A program made the translations under genes and the position numbers. Source: Sparassis latifolia (lineage: Eukaryota > Basidiomycota > Agaricomycetes > Polyporales > Sparassidaceae). Taken from it: a stretch of 64,000 nucleotides of DNA. Where the stretch lies: NCBI GenBank assembly GCA_018466975.1, contig CM031559.1, positions 310,001 through 374,000 of the forward strand, in the 5' to 3' direction. Within the stretch, counting starts at the first letter, position 1; every line of letters begins with the position of its first letter. The notes beneath the pieces were generated by a model. It worked only from the letters and a program-made list of their open reading frames with translations, made no database searches and was not told the origin of the DNA. Shown one piece after another: positions 1 to 15,965 of the stretch.

Positions 1-2
1 TA

Positions 3-1916
3 CCTGGACAGGATTTAGGAGGAGATGATGCACATGTGCCAAATCCTATACCTGGTCCAGTTGCTTCAGAAGCTGATCCACCTGCACCAACTGCACCACC
101 TGCACCTGAGCATCCAGTAACTCCACCACCTCCAGATCCTTCAGAGCATCATAGAGTTCTAACTCCTCCTCCATTTGAACCTATAGATCATCGTCCAATT
201 GCTTAGTGCCAGGTACCTCGCAACATTAGGCCCACCTGGAAAATGCGAACTTCACCACCACCTGTGCAGGATGCAGAGTCTGAGGACGAGTTGGATGTGA
301 TAGATGCAGATGCTGACTTTGTTGAAGTCCAGTTTGCTGGTCTATCTGCTGGAGCAGACCCTCGGACCTATAAACAGGCTATGGGCAGTCCTGATGCTGA
401 TAAGTGGCAGTAAGCAGCCAATGAAGAGATTGTGTCTCTAATGGCCAATAACACATGGGACATTGTTCCACTGCCACCAGGCAAAAGGGCAATAGGCTCA
501 GGCTGGGTGTTCAAGGTGAAGCACAATGCAGATGGTTCTGTAGAGCGCTATAAAGGCAGATTAGTCGCCAAGGGTTACAGTCAACACCCTGGCTTTGACT
601 ACACAGAAGTCTTTGCTCCCACATTCCGTCAACCTGCATTGCACCTTATTCTAGCTCTCGCTGCAGCAGAGGATCTAGAACTTCGCTCTGTGGATATCTC
701 ATCTGCCTTCCTAAATGGAGACTTGGAGGAAAAGATCTACATGCAACAACCTGAGGGGTTTCACCAGGGTGGTCCAGAAATGGTTTGCAGGCTAAATAAG
801 TCACTCTATGGCTTGAAGCAAGGTGCACGCCAGTGGAACAAGAAGCTTCATGAGGTGCTCACCAAAATGGGCTTCACTCGTCTTCAGTCTGACAGAAGCA
901 TCTATGTGTACATTAGGGGAGATGTGTGCATTATTGTCCCAGTCTTTATAGATGATATGACACTTGCTTCAAAGTCCAAGAAGGCACTTGATGACACTGT
1001 TAAGGAGTTAAAGTCATATTTTAAACTCCGAGACCTTGGATCTACCCAGTTTCTGCTGGGCATAGACATCAAAAGAGACCATGCAAAGCATACCATTTCA
1101 CTCTCACAGCACCAGTATATAGTGGATATGCTGGAGCATTATGGTCTCTCTGACTGCAAGTCTGTCAGCACTCATATGGATCCTGGAGCAGAGCTTTCAA
1201 AGGCCCTTGCACCTCAGACACAGGAAGAGGCAGAATATATGCACAAAGTGCCTTTTCTCAGTGCTGTAGGGGCACTGATGTATTTGGCCATCACCACTCA
1301 TCCAGACATCATGTTTGCCATTGGATGTCTTGCGCATTTTAATGCCAATCCTGGTCCTGCACATTGGATTGCTGTGAAGCATGTCTTCCACTATCTGAAG
1401 GGCACAATGGACTTAAGGCTGCACTATGGTCCCAGTGATGTAAAGGAGTTCTTCCTAACCTACACAGACTCAGACTTTGGTGGTGAGAGGGATAACCATC
1501 GCTCCACTGGTGGTTACCTTGTAAAAGTGGGCACGGGTGCTATTAGCTGGAGTAGCAAGCTTCAGTCCCTTATTGCCCAATCCACCACAGAAGCCGAGTA
1601 CATTGCTGCAGTTGAAGCAGGAAAGGAAATTCTCTGGATATGTAATCTTCTCACAGAACTGAGGTATACAGTGTCCAAAGCCTCTACAATTTACATGGAC
1701 AATCAGTCTGCAATCAGTGTCTCTAAAAATCCAGAACATCATGGCAGAATGAAGCACTTAGATCTGCACTTCTTCTGGCTTCGAGACACTGTGGAGGCAG
1801 GTCGAATTGCACCAGTATATATTCCTACTGCAGAGATGATAGTGGACATTTTGACAAAGCCCTTGCCAGCGGCAAAGATTATCTACTGCCACGAGATAAT
1901 GGGCTTGAGGATCTAA
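3..1916 (+). pseudogene. Ty1/copia polyprotein, 3' part (linker, reverse transcriptase, RNase H)
   Basis: One frame runs from base 3 to the TAA at 1914-1916 and is broken only by TAG at 204-206 and TAA at 411-413. Both are one C-to-T change from Gln codons (CAG, CAA). The first ~140 codons are a Pro/acidic linker typical of the region between integrase and RT. From about 420 come copia RT blocks: WVFKVK, RLVAKGY, the SAFLNG block, SLYGLKQ, and the catalytic box as FIDDM in place of the usual YVDD. After these come LGI, the VGALMYL block, and RNase H with TDSDFGG, TEAEYIA and the MDNQSA box, ending in DILTKPL. RT copies element RNA and RNase H degrades the template in the virus-like particle. 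Gag, protease and most of integrase lie left of the window. The element is on the + strand and is dead as read. Confidence 0.93.
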
Positions 1917-2055
1917 TTGTCAAAAACCCGGATCTTGCCGGATAGAGCATATAACTCGGACATTGTCGGATCGGTGTTTTCTCGGATCATCTGTCTGCCA
2001 CATATACCATTCTCACTGCTACAGTTCAAATCATCTTTTTGCCCCTTCCACCACT

Positions 2056-2334
2056 ATGAAAACCTTTGCCATTGCCCTTCTTATTACTGCAGGGGCGCTC
2101 TTCCCTGCCATTCTCCTTCTTTCTTTTTATTATGCCATCACCCGTATCTGGCTAGCACCACCCCCGCTCAACATTGAATTGGAATGCATTACCATTCCGG
2201 CATCCAATCAACTGACTCATCACATGCTTGTTCACCCAGCTATGCCACCTCGCGCTCACATTCGCAGGCCTATATGTCATATTTATATATCAAAGAATGA
2301 TAAGTTTAACTCATACCTGATACAACAGCAGTAG
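2056..2334 (+). CDS. Small predicted membrane protein downstream of copia pol
   Basis: This is a 92-codon reading frame beginning 139 bp after the copia pol stop and on the same strand. The N-terminus (MKTFAIALLITAGAL...) is one long hydrophobic stretch of about 30 residues that could be a signal anchor or transmembrane helix. A Pro-rich, weakly basic tail follows. The frame is open further upstream (from about 1963), but the ATG at 2056 puts the hydrophobic segment at the N-terminus. No family is recognised. It lies where env-like genes sit in some retroelements, between pol and the 3' LTR, but only hydrophobicity supports that idea. It could also be a chance ORF. Confidence 0.35.
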   Translation: MKTFAIALLITAGALFPAILLLSFYYAITRIWLAPPPLNIELECITIPASNQLTHHMLVHPAMPPRAHIRRPICHIYISKNDKFNSYLIQQQ

Positions 2335-3055
2335 TAGCCACAATGGGCTCGAGCTTACAGGTTCTGATATATCAGCCTGCGCGTATGACAAATCAATCTG
2401 CTCTTCCTCTTCTGGATAGCTTCAGCCACATGGCCCGGTCCCCTGGATCTATTGATGATCTGATCTGACAATGAGGCTTCTGTAATCTTAGATATGGATC
2501 TGGTCCCGCTGGTTCCTTCGCACCGCCGCCTCTTACCATAATTGGCCACCACCTCTTCTCATAATTGGCCGCCGCTTCTTCTCATAATTGGCCGCTTTGC
2601 TCCTGCTCGTTGCCTCCGCTATCCTGTTCCTAAACTATAGCCTAACTGTCTCTCTCGTATGCTGCGCACCTGTCATTCGTTCTTAGGTGTGTTCACTGTG
2701 TTTGTTCCTGCCAGACTGTAGGCAGTCTGCTCAATGCCGGCTTCATTCATACTTCACAGTTTGAAGTTTGTAAACAAGTTATGGTACAAAGGATGATGTA
2801 TCAGCTAGTGGTAGTCAATATATTTCGATGTATCACACGTGGCCTGCCGTGCTAAGTGTCCTGTGCCTGTTGTATCTACTGAAGATTGATACATCAGCCT
2901 CCCGAGAATTTTACTAAGTACGACTGTAGGCACGTCTGTCTTGCGTGAATTACAGAGTTGCATGCCTTTTTACAATGAGCACGGTCTGCAAATGCATATA
3001 TTCTTTCTTAAAAGTATCTACTTCAAGGCTTACTAAACTACGAATAGTAACGAAA
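2335..3055. other. Non-coding tail of the copia region
   Basis: No convincing gene. It holds a 23-bp tandem repeat (2535-2603) and four near-identical palindromic 11-mers of the form TGATRTATCAG (2365, 2794, 2826, 2887). The copia 3' LTR should be here or close by, but with the 5' LTR outside the window I cannot define its ends. Confidence 0.5.
2535..2603. repeat. 23-bp tandem repeat, about 3 units
   Basis: Units at 2535-2557, 2558-2580 and 2581-2603 share the core CATAATTGGCC followed by a pyrimidine-rich tail (CTCTT, CTTCTT, TTTGCTCC). The first two are the closest match and the third is degenerate at its end. A poorer copy may precede them at 2512. Confidence 0.75.
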
Positions 3056-5245
3056 TCACCAAGAAACACTGTGACCATCAATCGCCAAAGCTATGCCACT
3101 TGCACTCACTATCTCACTTGTGTCATGCATTAGTACCTTTTCCTCTTCATCGCCGGCCCACTGAGACATGTCAGTACCATCAATGCTATGAATAACCATC
3201 TGTACATACCTTTGCTGCCCATCTGCACCCCGTTTCCCTCTGTGCAACATTGCAGGCTCAGACTCTCTATTCTCCCGTCCTAAAGCAATAATGGGTTGCT
3301 GCTTCCTGCTGTGGGACCAATTGGCATTGGCCTGCTTGGGTGCAATGCACGTTCGAGCAGGACGGCCTGATTTAGAAGATGGAGTACCAGACTCCATCTC
3401 CACATTTGCTGCTTCCGTTAGTGCTGGAAGGACAGGGTTGAGGCACTTCTGAGTTGCTGGACGATGCTTGCATGCCAGTACTGGAGCCACATCTTCATCT
3501 GCAGGTAAGCTGACCGCGTCTATGCATGCCGATGGAGATGACGCAGCGATTGTTCTTACAGGGAGGACAGTTGATGGTGTGGGTGCAGATTCAACTGAAA
3601 AAGAGGGCAAGTCGGCAGCCAGAGACAACAAACACGTAGTTGGTTCAGCCAGAGACGGTGATGTCAAAGATGATCCATGCGCGACAAGGATGGGAGGGAT
3701 CCAGCTCCTGGAGATGAGGTGGCTGGAGATGGCGATGTCGACGAGGGTGTGGATTGAACTAGAGAAGAAGATGGGGCTTCCGGCACTAACTGGGGGTTTG
3801 AGGGAGAGTGCAATGCAGACACAGGAGAGCAGCTTGGATCAGTGTTTGACGATGATACGCCAGGGTCACCAATGTCCAGCTGACTGCCACCGGGACCCGA
3901 TGGCGCATCAACGTGCATGAGAGGCTGGAAATTGAGCGCACCTGTCACAGGACTGATGGAAACCATCCGATCCAGTTCGATGCCAAGCATAACATCATCA
4001 AGAGAGATTGGCTGGAGGTCTGCGTCCAGGTTGAATGCAGGTGCCGGGACATCGAAATGCCATGCCACCAGGTTTGGTGCCCATGGCAGTGCGGCATTTG
4101 CAGATGCGGGTAGATGGTTTTGGAAAGATGCAGGAATGGGTGAAGCACGAGTATGGATGGAGGGTGGAGTAGCCGATGAAGACTGGGGAGCATAGTTGAC
4201 AGTTGTGGGAGGACGCCCATCCTCGGATGATGGTGGTGGTCCCGCTGCAGTGACAGGCATGTGAGCATCGCTGACATCTGCTGATGCAGCATCGGATGCT
4301 GGTGTGCCCTGATCCAGGCTGGGCGATGGGCTTGACAATGCCTGACCACGAATAATAGGGTTCTCAGCATTGGGACTGTCTTCCATCCTGTAGTGGAGGT
4401 CCTCAAGGTTGAGCATGGTCACCTCCAGAGGTGGCTCTGATGAGCCTGGAGTAAGTGATGAAGGGAGTGCGCGCCTTTGACGGTCAGCCAGAGCTGATAT
4501 CGGAGTTAGTTAATGCTGAACGTAAAGAGGACGCACAAAACTCACAATATGACATCGCCAAAAACCGTCCGAACGGCTCCATGAACTGTGTTTCGAAGTT
4601 GGGTATGGTGTCACTAAACTTGAGTACATTTGGACCATCCCTGAAGTGGAACCTAATGTGTCATTAGCATAGCCTTGCAAGCATGAGGAGGTAATGACTT
4701 ACACCATCGACCGGAGGTTCCCTCTATCTTTGGGACTAGGTCCTCCCCCAAATACCGAGAATCGCCAATCGGTCGACTTCGACATAGCACCAAGAAATTG
4801 ATCAAATGCGGCTGGCATACAGTCCAGCATTCTGTGAATTTACATGAGGCAAGTGTTACAATGCTCCTCACGCTTGTGGCACATCTTTTCTTTTTCTTTT
4901 CTTTGTTCCCTTTACGTTACCAGACCACGTGATCCAACACGTGACTCATCGGAGCACAACCTCCGATTCTTTACCCAGATGTCCAGAACCCCTAGTCTAG
5001 GGTTACACCGGATCCAACTCCGGACCTTCTTCTTATCATGCATGCAAGACGTGCATGTATGCCTCATCTTTACTTTGTTCTGATACACGACTCGTTATCC
5101 CCATTAGTACTGATTATCTCTCACGACCTTACTCAGCTTTCTCATACATATTACTTCTTTGCTGTTACCTTGCCCAGACATCGTTTCACCTTATCTAGCC
5201 AATGAACGATCCCGTATTACTGCGTAGTACTGCGGATACCTTTTG

Positions 5246-5253
5246 TATAAGTA
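5246..5253 (+). promoter_or_regulatory. TATA box of the gypsy 1 LTR promoter
   Basis: TATAAGTA lies 33 nt upstream of base 5279, the first base of the proposed self-primer. That is the usual TATA-to-start distance, so transcription probably begins at or next to the primer sequence. The same box is in the 3' LTR. Confidence 0.6.
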
Positions 5254-5278
5254 GACGACCTCATCGAGCTGGATCCTC

Positions 5279-5305
5279 ATCTCGACCTGGTTACCATTAA
5301 ACCAG
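5279..5305 (+). promoter_or_regulatory. Predicted RNA 5'-end self-primer followed by a hairpin
   Basis: ATCTCGACCT (5279-5288) is the exact reverse complement of 5499-5508, which begins two bases after the 5' LTR. It overlaps a hairpin with stem CTGGTT (5287-5292) / AACCAG (5300-5305) and a 7-nt loop. The fission-yeast Tf1 element primes minus-strand synthesis with the first bases of its own mRNA annealed to such a site. Confidence 0.6.
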
Positions 5306-5498
5306 CTTTTCACTTGCCTTTGACTAAGATTGACCGTTAGTAGCAGACAGCTACTATGAGTCATAAGAATGAACTCTGATCGACCTTCAGTGCGAGGACA
5401 TCGCCAGAAGTGTCACTTGAACGGACTTGTGTCTTAGACTAAGACCTTGTCTCGTGACAACTCGACTTGACGCTCGTGTTTCACTGCCGCTTAACATT

Positions 5499-5508
5499 AG
5501 GTCGAGAT
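5499..5508 (+). promoter_or_regulatory. Primer-binding site of gypsy 1 (self-priming type)
   Basis: AGGTCGAGAT starts at the third base after the LTR and does not begin with TGG, so it does not look like a tRNA 3'-end complement. It pairs perfectly with 5279-5288 near the predicted RNA start. Confidence 0.6.
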
Positions 5509-5837
5509 CTTATTACTCTCTGTGACTTCCTAAAGTCTAACAATGAACTACCGACCAGACCGAACCTTGAAGACTGAACGATACACCCGATTCGATTGCT
5601 AAAGCACCGTTTGAGATTACTCTATAATCGAGGTAGCTGAAGGGATAGACTGATCACTCATCTTCGGAGAGGGGTCTGTCCGAGAGACCAATAGGCCGAG
5701 GAGGCTGAGGTAATCACTCGAGCAATCAGCAAATAGGTGTACCAGTTTGAAGATAGAAGACACTCTATGGGCTTGTTAGCCGACGACAAATGAACCCACT
5801 TAGTTAAGGATGGTGTGCAGTCTACGTGTAGACATAG
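5509..5837 (+). other. Untranslated leader of gypsy 1
   Basis: About 330 bp between the primer-binding site and the first open stretch of gag. I see no gene in it. It ends with TAG at 5835-5837 in the gag frame. Confidence 0.6.
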
Positions 5838-11055
<5,218 letters not shown>

Positions 11056-11072
11056 AGGAGAAGAAACCCGGA

Positions 11073-11376
11073 ATGACTACCACGACGGTTTTCCTCATCA
11101 TCTTCCTAATCGTCCTCCACTGCACAACCCTCACTTTTCTTTGAATTGTACACTGAATCCTTATCAGATGACTCGTTGAACACACACTCTTCACACGAGA
11201 CAGCCCACACGCTGATGGCTGGGGTGATCAAAATGATGCCTGGAACTGACCAGGCAGTTCTTATCTCTGTGGGAATACTCTTTATCGTCCAATGGATTTT
11301 CATCTATTTGATTATTACCCGGATCCATGACATTTTATTTCACATCACAGATAACTGCGATCCCCTTAACGACTGA
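11073..11376 (+). other. Two hydrophobic ORFs after gypsy 1 pol (possible broken membrane protein)
   Basis: An ATG at 11073, 18 bp after the pol stop, opens a 23-codon frame that is almost wholly hydrophobic (MTTTTVFLIIFLIVL...) and ends at 11144. The next frame is open across this point to 11376 and carries a second strong membrane segment (VLISVGILFIVQWIFIYLII) near its C-terminus. A single-base shift would place a signal-like segment and a membrane anchor in one small protein. No family is recognised, and an env-like role is inference only. Confidence 0.35.
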
Positions 11377-11415
11377 AAGGTATAAAAAAAAAGAGGAGAA
11401 GATGACGTATCATCA

Positions 11416-12155
11416 ATGCCCACTTCCGCTATAGACGACCTTGTTCACAATATACTCGCTGAAGTCGCCTCTACAATTATGAGCATACCCGCATCACCTA
11501 CGCTTGTCAATGGAGTACCCTCTCGAGCACAGACACCCTTTATCCGTGCTTCATCGCCCTCGCCTTCTATCAAACTCAGTCACACATCGGATGAACAAGA
11601 ATTTGCCACACATCTGATCTCGCCATCCATGTTCCCGTCGACTTCACAGATATTCTCGTCACCCTATGAAATTGCCCGCAAGACCAACAAGCGGTGGTTT
11701 CTATGCAACGAGCATTAGAAATGGTTGAGTGGATGCAGATGGCCAGACAAGAGCTCATCGCAGCAGAAGAAAGGACGAGTAGAGCCCGAACCAGAGTCAA
11801 CCAAGTCTGGTCATTGATGCGCAGCACGGTCACTCGTACAGCACAGGAGATTTGGAGGGAGCATGGGGAAGAAGACATCAGACACATCCTCGGATACACC
11901 ACTAATGGAATACCCGCATCCACTCCTCACTCATCGCCAGAACCGATTCCCGTTCGACCTCGCCCTCCTCGTTTGCACGTACCCAGTGGACAATCTCCGT
12001 TATCACAACCATCCTTCTCGACCATATCCACTTCTTCGCGTCGCAGTCATCCCTACCGGGATGGATGTATCCCCAACCAAGGATCACGAACCAGCCGGCA
12101 GACATGCTACAGATGTGGAGGAGATCATTATGTCCATGACTGCCCCCGACGATGA
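11416..12155 (+). pseudogene. Extra 3' ORF of gypsy 1 with helical region and CCHC knuckle
   Basis: An ATG at 11416 opens a Ser/Pro/Thr-rich frame to 11718. The likely continuation is in another frame from about 11694. It has a long charged helix (EMVEWMQMARQELIAAEER), a Pro/Ser-rich spacer, and near the C-terminus a zinc knuckle CYRCGGDHYVHDC (CX2CX3HX4C). It ends at TAA 12153-12155, 50 bp before the 3' LTR. A second nucleocapsid-like or RNA-binding protein encoded downstream of pol is unusual for a chromovirus. The two halves are joined only by assuming a frameshift near 11690. Confidence 0.55.
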
Positions 12156-12205
12156 TGAAGATCACAATATTTCTTGTGGGACAAGAAACGTTAGACGGGA
12201 GCTGA

Positions 12206-12838
12206 TGTTACAATGCTCCTCACGCTTTTGGCACATCTTTTCTTTTTCTTTTCTTTGTTCCCTTTACGTTACCAGACCACGTGATCCAACACGTGACTCA
12301 TCGGAGCACAACCTCCGATTCTTTACCCAGATGTCCAGAACCCCTAGTCTAGGGTTACACTGGATCCAACTCCGGACCTTCTTCTTATCACGCATGCAAG
12401 ACGTGCATGTATGCCTCATCTTTACTTCGTTCTGATACACGACTATTAGTACTGATTATCTCTCACGACCTTACTCAGCTTTCTCATACATATTACTTCT
12501 TTGCTGTTACCTTGCCCAGACATCGTTTCACCTTATCTAGCCAATGAACGATCCTGTATTACTGCGTAGTACTGCGGATACCTTTTGTATAAGTAGACGA
12601 CCTCATCGAGCTGGATCCTCATCTCGACCTGGTTACCATTAAACCAGCTTTTCACTTGCCTTTGACTAAGATTGACCGTTAGTAGCAGACAGCTACTATG
12701 AGTCATAAGAACGAACTCTGATCGACCTTCAGTGCGAGGACATCGCCAGAAGTGTCACTTGAACGGACTTGTGTCTTAGACTAAGACCTTGTCTCGTGAC
12801 AACTCGACTTGATGCTCATGTTTCGCTGCCGCTTAACA
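12206..12838 (+). repeat. 3' LTR of gypsy element 1
   Basis: 633 bp, collinear with 4854-5496. A purine-rich stretch (AGACGGGAG, about 12193-12201) just upstream is the likely plus-strand primer. Confidence 0.95.
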
Positions 12839-13536
12839 GTAAGCAGCATGGAGATAGTCGAATGCAATACATACTTTTGGTATTCCACGGGAGAATACTC
12901 ACCCTGCGAATGCGCCTCCTCAGTCTGTGCCTCCTCAGCCTCACGCTCCACCTTCTTTCGCTCCACATCTGCAATGATCTCCGCCTTAACTTTGGGTGTC
13001 GTATGCTGCCTGTGTCAAATGCCGGACGATGGGCAGCGCCTCACCCTTTTGAGGTTCTTCTCCTTGATCTCTGAGTCGACATCCTTCTTGATCTTCTCCT
13101 TGTAATACTTGTGTGAGTATGCTTTGACAACTTGCAGAAGACGCTTGACTGGGACAGCACCCTTCAGAATGAAGTTTTTGAGGATGGAGGCCGCGGTCTT
13201 GTCGGCAGAGCGTCCCTTTGGTTTGCGATTGTTATACCAGTTATATAGTTGCTATATCCACATCAGATTTGTTCCAATTGGGTGTTAGTATGAAAGCACC
13301 TTCTGCCACTTTGTGATGGCCTGCATCAGCTCTGCGTCTTGTTCTGGTGTCTGCTGCACCATCAGATCGACATCCAGAAACAGATGAGCACGCTCCTGGA
13401 ACTGCGTGTCCCATTCAGTGTACAATGTTCTGTAGAAGGTCTATAGTTTCTTGTGCTTCTGATGGTCGAGGAAGTGTGGCAACTGCTCTTGCAGCCACTC
13501 CGACTCTGCAGTGTTCGCCCATGTCGGTGGAGCCAT

Positions 13537-13882
13537 CACAAAGTGCCATCAGACGATGAGCTCATGAAGGCAACAGGTGGGAAAAGACATACTGGGCAAG
13601 GATTTGATGCGCGTCCATGAGCTGAGGCCAAATACATTGAGGTTAACTGATTTTGCGAGCATGCACTTGATGCATGCATGCATGGCAGTTGTAGGTTAAG
13701 TTGCATATGTGCGGAGCGCCCAGAGTTGACGCCGGACGGAGCTGTCCGACAATGCCTTGATTGGGCTAACTGAATGTCCTTGTCCTGAATGTTATATAAC
13801 AGTGGTCGACTCATCGATGTTAGCAGTTCTGCACTCACCTCTCTCGTCTCTGATCTCTCTCACTTGTCTCATCTCTGCGCTG
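13537..13882. other. Intergenic spacer between divergent genes
   Basis: It separates the start of the minus-strand split gene (13536) from the plus-strand gene at 13883. It contains a TGCATGCATGCATG run near 13671 and no gene I can support. Confidence 0.4.
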
Positions 13883-14961
13883 ATGAAGGTTCCTCCACAA
13901 TCGCCTCCGGAAGCCCAAACCTGTGATATGACTTCTGGATACGATTGGATGGCGATCCGACTCGCTTTGGAATACACTCTGGCATGGGTGATTGCGTATG
14001 AAAGCAGTATGTATCTCGACCATCACTCGCCAGATAATGCTCATTTGTTAACAGATAACTTCTGCCAATGTCGACAACTCAGGCATGGTAAGTCACAGAT
14101 CAGTCCTTGAGCATGCGTCAGTACTCACCTTCTAACAGACGATGCTGAGCTCATTATGGCCCTTGGGGACAGGGGAGTGATCCACCCTGTTGACGATAAC
14201 AGCGAGTTCATCATGGACTCCGACGGAAGAGGACGTCGACTTGCATCGCATGACTGCCATTGCTCCCACCGCCACCATCGCTGCTCCTCCCACTGCTGTG
14301 CCGGTGTTCACTGCGCCTGCGAACACAGGTGTCCTTCCAGCTGTTCCCACTGCCACTGCTCCTGCAGCAACTACTCCCACTGTGGCAGTGGTCATTGCTC
14401 CTGCTGGGCCTGCCGTTCCCGCAGTCGATGCTCCTGTCCCCATTGCTCCCATAGTCATAGCTCCCCCTACCCCTGCCGCTCCCATAGCCATCGCTCCCCC
14501 TGCCCCTGCCGCTCCCGCAGTCGCTGCTCCCATGGGCCTCACAGCTCCAGCAGTCATCGCTCCTGGGCCCGCCATCCCTGTCGGCCCCGCTGCTCCTGTG
14601 GTCATTGCTCCAGTAGGTGTCGTTGGTCTGGCAGTTCCTGGTGTTTCTCCAGCTGCTCTTGGATTTGATATATCCCCTGGCTTTGCAGCCGCACTGGGAG
14701 TTGATCTCCCATATCCGGCTCAGCTGAATGACATTGCACCATTCTATTGCGTCACCCGTGGACGCATCATCGGAGTTTACATGGACTGGTAAGTTCTTTT
14801 GTCACATTGTGTTAATATTTACTTATGTCTCATCCAGGAGCCTTGTTGCTGCATACGTGCATGGTGTTTCAGGTGCATTCTGCAAGAAGCACCCTACGTA
14901 CACTGCAGCCATCAGCGCCTTCAATACTGCCCTCGCCCGTGGCACTGTGCAGGTGGTTTGA
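13883..14961 (+). CDS. Pro/Ala-rich protein with C-terminal viroplasmin-like (RNase H1 N-terminal) domain
   Basis: The last two exons are clear. 14203-14788 encodes a low-complexity Pro/Ala/Val run (repeats of APxAPAAPxxIAP type) leading into FYCVTRGRIIGVYMDW. After an intron at 14789-14837 (GTAAG...CAG), 14838-14961 gives SLVAAYVHGVSGAFCKKHPTY...AISAFNTAL and a stop. This is the pattern of the small viroplasmin/RNase HI N-terminal domain, which binds RNA-DNA hybrids or double-stranded RNA. Upstream exons 13883-14006 and 14055-14087 can be joined in phase if the third intron ends at 14202. If not, translation could start at ATG 14250. There is no catalytic RNase H domain, so it is probably not an active nuclease. 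Such stand-alone domains are common in agaricomycetes. Confidence 0.55.
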
Positions 14962-15431
14962 TGAATGCTGTTGACGTCGTGTGGCGGGGTCGGGCTCCAG
15001 TCGATGCTGTCTTTTTGTCTTGAATATTCACCTGACTGTTTTCTTGGTAGCGCCAATATGCATCTAAATACTCTCACGTAGTACAGCCGCTGTGCTTACG
15101 TTCTCCGTCATTGTTCTATATCCCTTACTCATGCATCGTTTATGGACAATTGCGATGTGATTTTATAAAATGTGTGCTTTTTTGCGAAACACGTGTAAGA
15201 GCATTGAAATACAATTCAAATTCTGGGGTGTTTGGCAGTCCAGGCCTCACTCTGAACCTTTTTCGATAGGATGGCGTGCTAAGTACTTCACACAGAATGC
15301 TAAAAAAAGCGCGACTCAGAAGCAAAAACAAGTATACAATGAGTCAGCTAAGTACGCAAGGAATATTGCTATACTACACAGAATCTCACACCATGTATAG
15401 AGGCTGCAGCATGAGGAGTCAACACAACTGA
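14962..15431. other. Spacer without recognised gene
   Basis: AT-richer sequence. I see no coding signal beyond short chance frames. Confidence 0.4.
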
Positions 15432-15965
15432 CGGCAACACATTGCATGTGAGGAACTCTACACCACGCCATTTACCGAGTCACTCCCTGACATGCCGCTG
15501 ATCTTCATGCAATATGCGCATCGTGACTTCCCACTGAAGTTTCGATCAGTCATTGCGGAAAGTCCCCACCTCGGGTTATGGACGCACCCGTACACCTTCG
15601 ACCCTCCGAGCCACACCTGGAGCTTGAAGCTTTCACAGGGCATAGTGAAACAGATCCATCTGTTCCAGTAGGACCAGATGGTCGCACGAGGACAGGAGCG
15701 CCACTATGAGAGCTGGCAGGAGGAAGATGGGTGGGACGCCAGAGCTGAGTGTGCATGACAGGAGCTCTGCATGCAGATCACAGCATGGAGGAGTGCCAGT
15801 AACAGCACACAAGGAGATGAGTTGGGAGAGCTGTATTTGGAATGGGGGGCGAAGATAATTTGTTGCCTTAGCAAGGAACTAGACATCAGGTGTAGAGGGA
15901 TCTCCGCGTATAACAAGGCACACCGTGATGGAGGATTGTCGTTCCAGCATATGAATATACAGTAG
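15432..15965 (+). pseudogene. Decayed coding fragment of unknown family
   Basis: One frame stays open from a TGA at 15429-15431 to 15965 except for TAG at 15669-15671 and TGA at 15756-15758. The first 79 codons look strongly protein-like (MPLIFMQYAHRDFPLKFR, then GLWTHPYTFDPPSHTW). The TAG follows a Gln and is one C-to-T step from CAG, and the frame goes on in similar style (DQMVARGQERHYESWQEE). I do not recognise the family. No start or splice sites are evident, so this is probably one exon of a larger dead gene or transposon protein. Confidence 0.45.

Larger units (their letters stand above)
4854..5496 (+). repeat. 5' LTR of gypsy element 1
   Basis: 643 bp, starting TGTTACAATG and ending CCGCTTAACA. 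It is 10 bp longer than the 3' copy because of CGTTATCCCC near 5093, which the 3' copy lacks. Confidence 0.96.

Noticed and set aside
14156..14668. Cys/His/Ser-rich 170-codon frame resembling a metallothionein
   Set aside because: It is the +1 shadow of the Pro/Ala-rich frame (GCTCCT-type repeats read as CTCCTG and so on). The other frame leads directly into a recognisable viroplasmin-like domain.
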